Shown: positions 6,736-7,780 of the stretch, in pieces | How positions within the stretch are numbered: the stretch's first letter is position 1 | Layout: each line of letters starts with the position of its first letter | Assembly: GCA_949093475.1 (NCBI GenBank) | Contig: CARXAY010000055.1 | Coordinates: forward strand, 1 to 7,780 | DNA length: 7,780 bases | Direction of reading: 5' to 3' | Origin: an uncultured Oscillospiraceae bacterium | GTDB lineage: Bacteria; Bacillota; Clostridia; Oscillospirales; Oscillospiraceae | Notes under the pieces: model-generated | Database searches by the model: none | Told to the model about the DNA's origin: nothing | The model's input: only the letters and a program-made list of their open reading frames with translations | Translations under genes and position numbers: made by a program

Positions 6736-6742
6736 GGGGGTG
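6734..6742 (+). promoter_or_regulatory. Ribosome binding site for the non-ATG start of livM
   Basis: AAGGGGGTG differs from the ideal AAGGAGGTG by one base and overlaps the livH stop codon (TAA 6733-6735). It is correctly spaced for TTG at 6749 (6 nt) or TTG at 6752 (9 nt). It overlaps the in-frame GTG at 6740, which is therefore an unlikely start. Confidence 0.7.
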
Positions 6743-6748
6743 GCTGCG

Positions 6749-7780
6749 TTGTTGAAGGAAAAAAAGAGCAAAAAGGGCGCGTTTATCGCCCTGATCTGCG
6801 TTGCCGTGCTTCTGGCGCTGGCCGTGGCGCTGGAAAACGTGTTAGACCCCACCAAAAACATCATGCTGTTCACCGTCCTGAAAAAGGGGGCGGTGTACGC
6901 GCTGGTGGCCGCCTCCATGAACCTGCTCAACGGCTTTACCGGCCTCTTCTCGCTGGGTCAGGCGGGCTTCATGCTGCTGGGGGCATATGCCTACGCCATC
7001 TTTACCATCCCCGCCTCCGCCCGTGAGAACGTCTACTACCTCTACGGCGGCTCGGCCATCCATTTCTCCCTGCCGGAGCTCTTGGGCGGCGGCGCCTTCG
7101 GGCTGGTGCTGGGCGTGGTGCTGGCGCTGATTCTGGGGGGCTGCGCGGCGGCCGCCGTGGCGTGGCTCATCGGTCTGCCGGTGCTGCGGCTCAAGTCGGA
7201 CTATCTGGCCATCGCCACGCTGGGCTTTGCGGAGATCATCCGCGCCGTGTTCCAGTGGGACACCCTTGGCCCGGTCACCAACGGGGCAAACGCTTTGAAG
7301 AGCTACCCCACCTTCTCCAGCTTCAATATCCCCGGGGGACTGCGCCTGTCCACCGCCGTGGCCTTTTTGCTGGCGGCGGGGTGCATCGCGGTGATCCTCC
7401 TGCTCATCAACTCCTCTTACGGCCGCGCGTTCAAGGCCGTCCGGGAGGACGAGATTGCCGCCGAGGCCATGGGCATTAACCTCGCCAAGCACAAGCGGCT
7501 CAGCTTCTGCATCTCGGCATTCTTTGCCGGGATAGGGGGCGGAATGTTCGCCATGTTTGCCAATCAGGTTCAGGCTAAGACCTTCACCACCGCCCTCACC
7601 TATGAGATCCTGCTCATTGTGGTCATCGGCGGCATCGGTTCGATCTCCGGGAGCTGCATCGCGTCTTTCCTCTATGTGGCCTGTTCGGAGTGGTGGCTTC
7701 GCTTCTTGGACACCGAGGTCACGCTGGCCAACGGCTTCAAGCTCCCCCTCCTGCGCAACGGCTTCCGCATGGTGGTGTTT
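6749..7780 (+). CDS. livM: Branched-chain amino acid ABC transporter permease LivM, 3'-truncated by window edge
   Basis: The frame stays open for 344 codons from TTG 6749 to the last base of the window. A short basic N-terminus (LKEKKSKKG) precedes the first membrane helix (about 11-29). LivM hallmarks follow: NLLNGFTGLFSLGQAGFMLL (58-77), LPVLRLKSDYLAIATLGFAE (143-162), the ATPase-coupling loop GRAFKAVREDEIAAEAMGI (225-243), and GGIGSISGSCIASF (294-307). The final visible residues (RNGFRMVVF) correspond to the start of the last helix, so perhaps 15-40 residues are missing. It partners LivH; the ATPase genes livG and livF usually follow. No ATG occurs in frame until 6863, inside the conserved region, so a TTG start is needed; TTG 6752 or GTG 6740 are alternatives. 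Residues about 91-111 form an extracytoplasmic loop between helices. Confidence 0.93.
   Translation, partial: MLKEKKSKKGAFIALICVAVLLALAVALENVLDPTKNIMLFTVLKKGAVYALVAASMNLLNGFTGLFSLGQAGFMLLGAYAYAIFTIPASARENVYYLYGGSAIHFSLPELLGGGAFGLVLGVVLALILGGCAAAAVAWLIGLPVLRLKSDYLAIATLGFAEIIRAVFQWDTLGPVTNGANALKSYPTFSSFNIPGGLRLSTAVAFLLAAGCIAVILLLINSSYGRAFKAVREDEIAAEAMGINLAKHKRLSFCISAFFAGIGGGMFAMFANQVQAKTFTTALTYEILLIVVIGGIGSISGSCIASFLYVACSEWWLRFLDTEVTLANGFKLPLLRNGFRMVVF

Overview
The window reads as a stretch of chromosome from a fairly GC-rich Gram-positive anaerobe. The most likely source is Clostridia, and within that an Oscillospiraceae-type gut bacterium. This is inference. It rests on a secreted protein with an N-terminal S-layer homology (SLH) triplet, a lipoprotein solute-binding protein, strong AGGAGG-like ribosome binding sites, strong avoidance of A/T-rich Leu and Ser codons, and a GTAGGGGC...GCCCCTAC intergenic repeat of a style I associate with that family. 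No taxonomic marker gene is present. All genes are on the + strand.

Layout. (1) 2-382 is the 3' part of a small multi-pass membrane protein, weakly DUF3021-like, cut by the left edge. (2) 383-656 is a regulatory intergenic region. It holds nested palindromes just after the first gene, a dyad overlapping a good promoter (-35 at 490-495, extended -10 at 510-518), and a leader of about 130 nt with three predicted hairpins. (3) 657-4304 encodes a 1215-residue exported SLH protein with three SLH repeats, a beta-rich repetitive segment, a Gly/Ser linker, two InlB-like modules, large unrecognised regions and an acidic Pro/Ala tail. A strong intrinsic terminator follows at 4324-4370. (4) A second promoter (4437-4465) drives a branched-chain-amino-acid-type ABC transporter operon: substrate-binding lipoprotein (livK-like, 4539-5720), then an internal terminator hairpin (5738-5778), an inverted repeat (5781-5834), the permease livH (5860-6735) and the permease livM (TTG start at 6749, running off the right edge). 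ATPase genes livG and livF would be expected just beyond the window.

How it works together. The lipoprotein captures a ligand outside the membrane, probably a branched-chain or related amino acid. It delivers the ligand to the LivH/LivM heterodimeric channel, which is powered by ATPases not seen here. The terminator between livK and livH would give excess binding protein over permease by partial read-through. The SLH protein is a separate transcription unit and probably part of the cell-surface layer. The two promoters share an 11-bp block (10 of 11 bases identical) at exactly the same distance from the -10 box, which hints at common control of two surface-protein units.

I see no convincing unprecedented system. 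The most worthwhile leads are the structured leader and dyad upstream of the SLH gene, the matching promoter blocks, the repeat inserted inside the liv operon, and the unassigned modules of the SLH protein.
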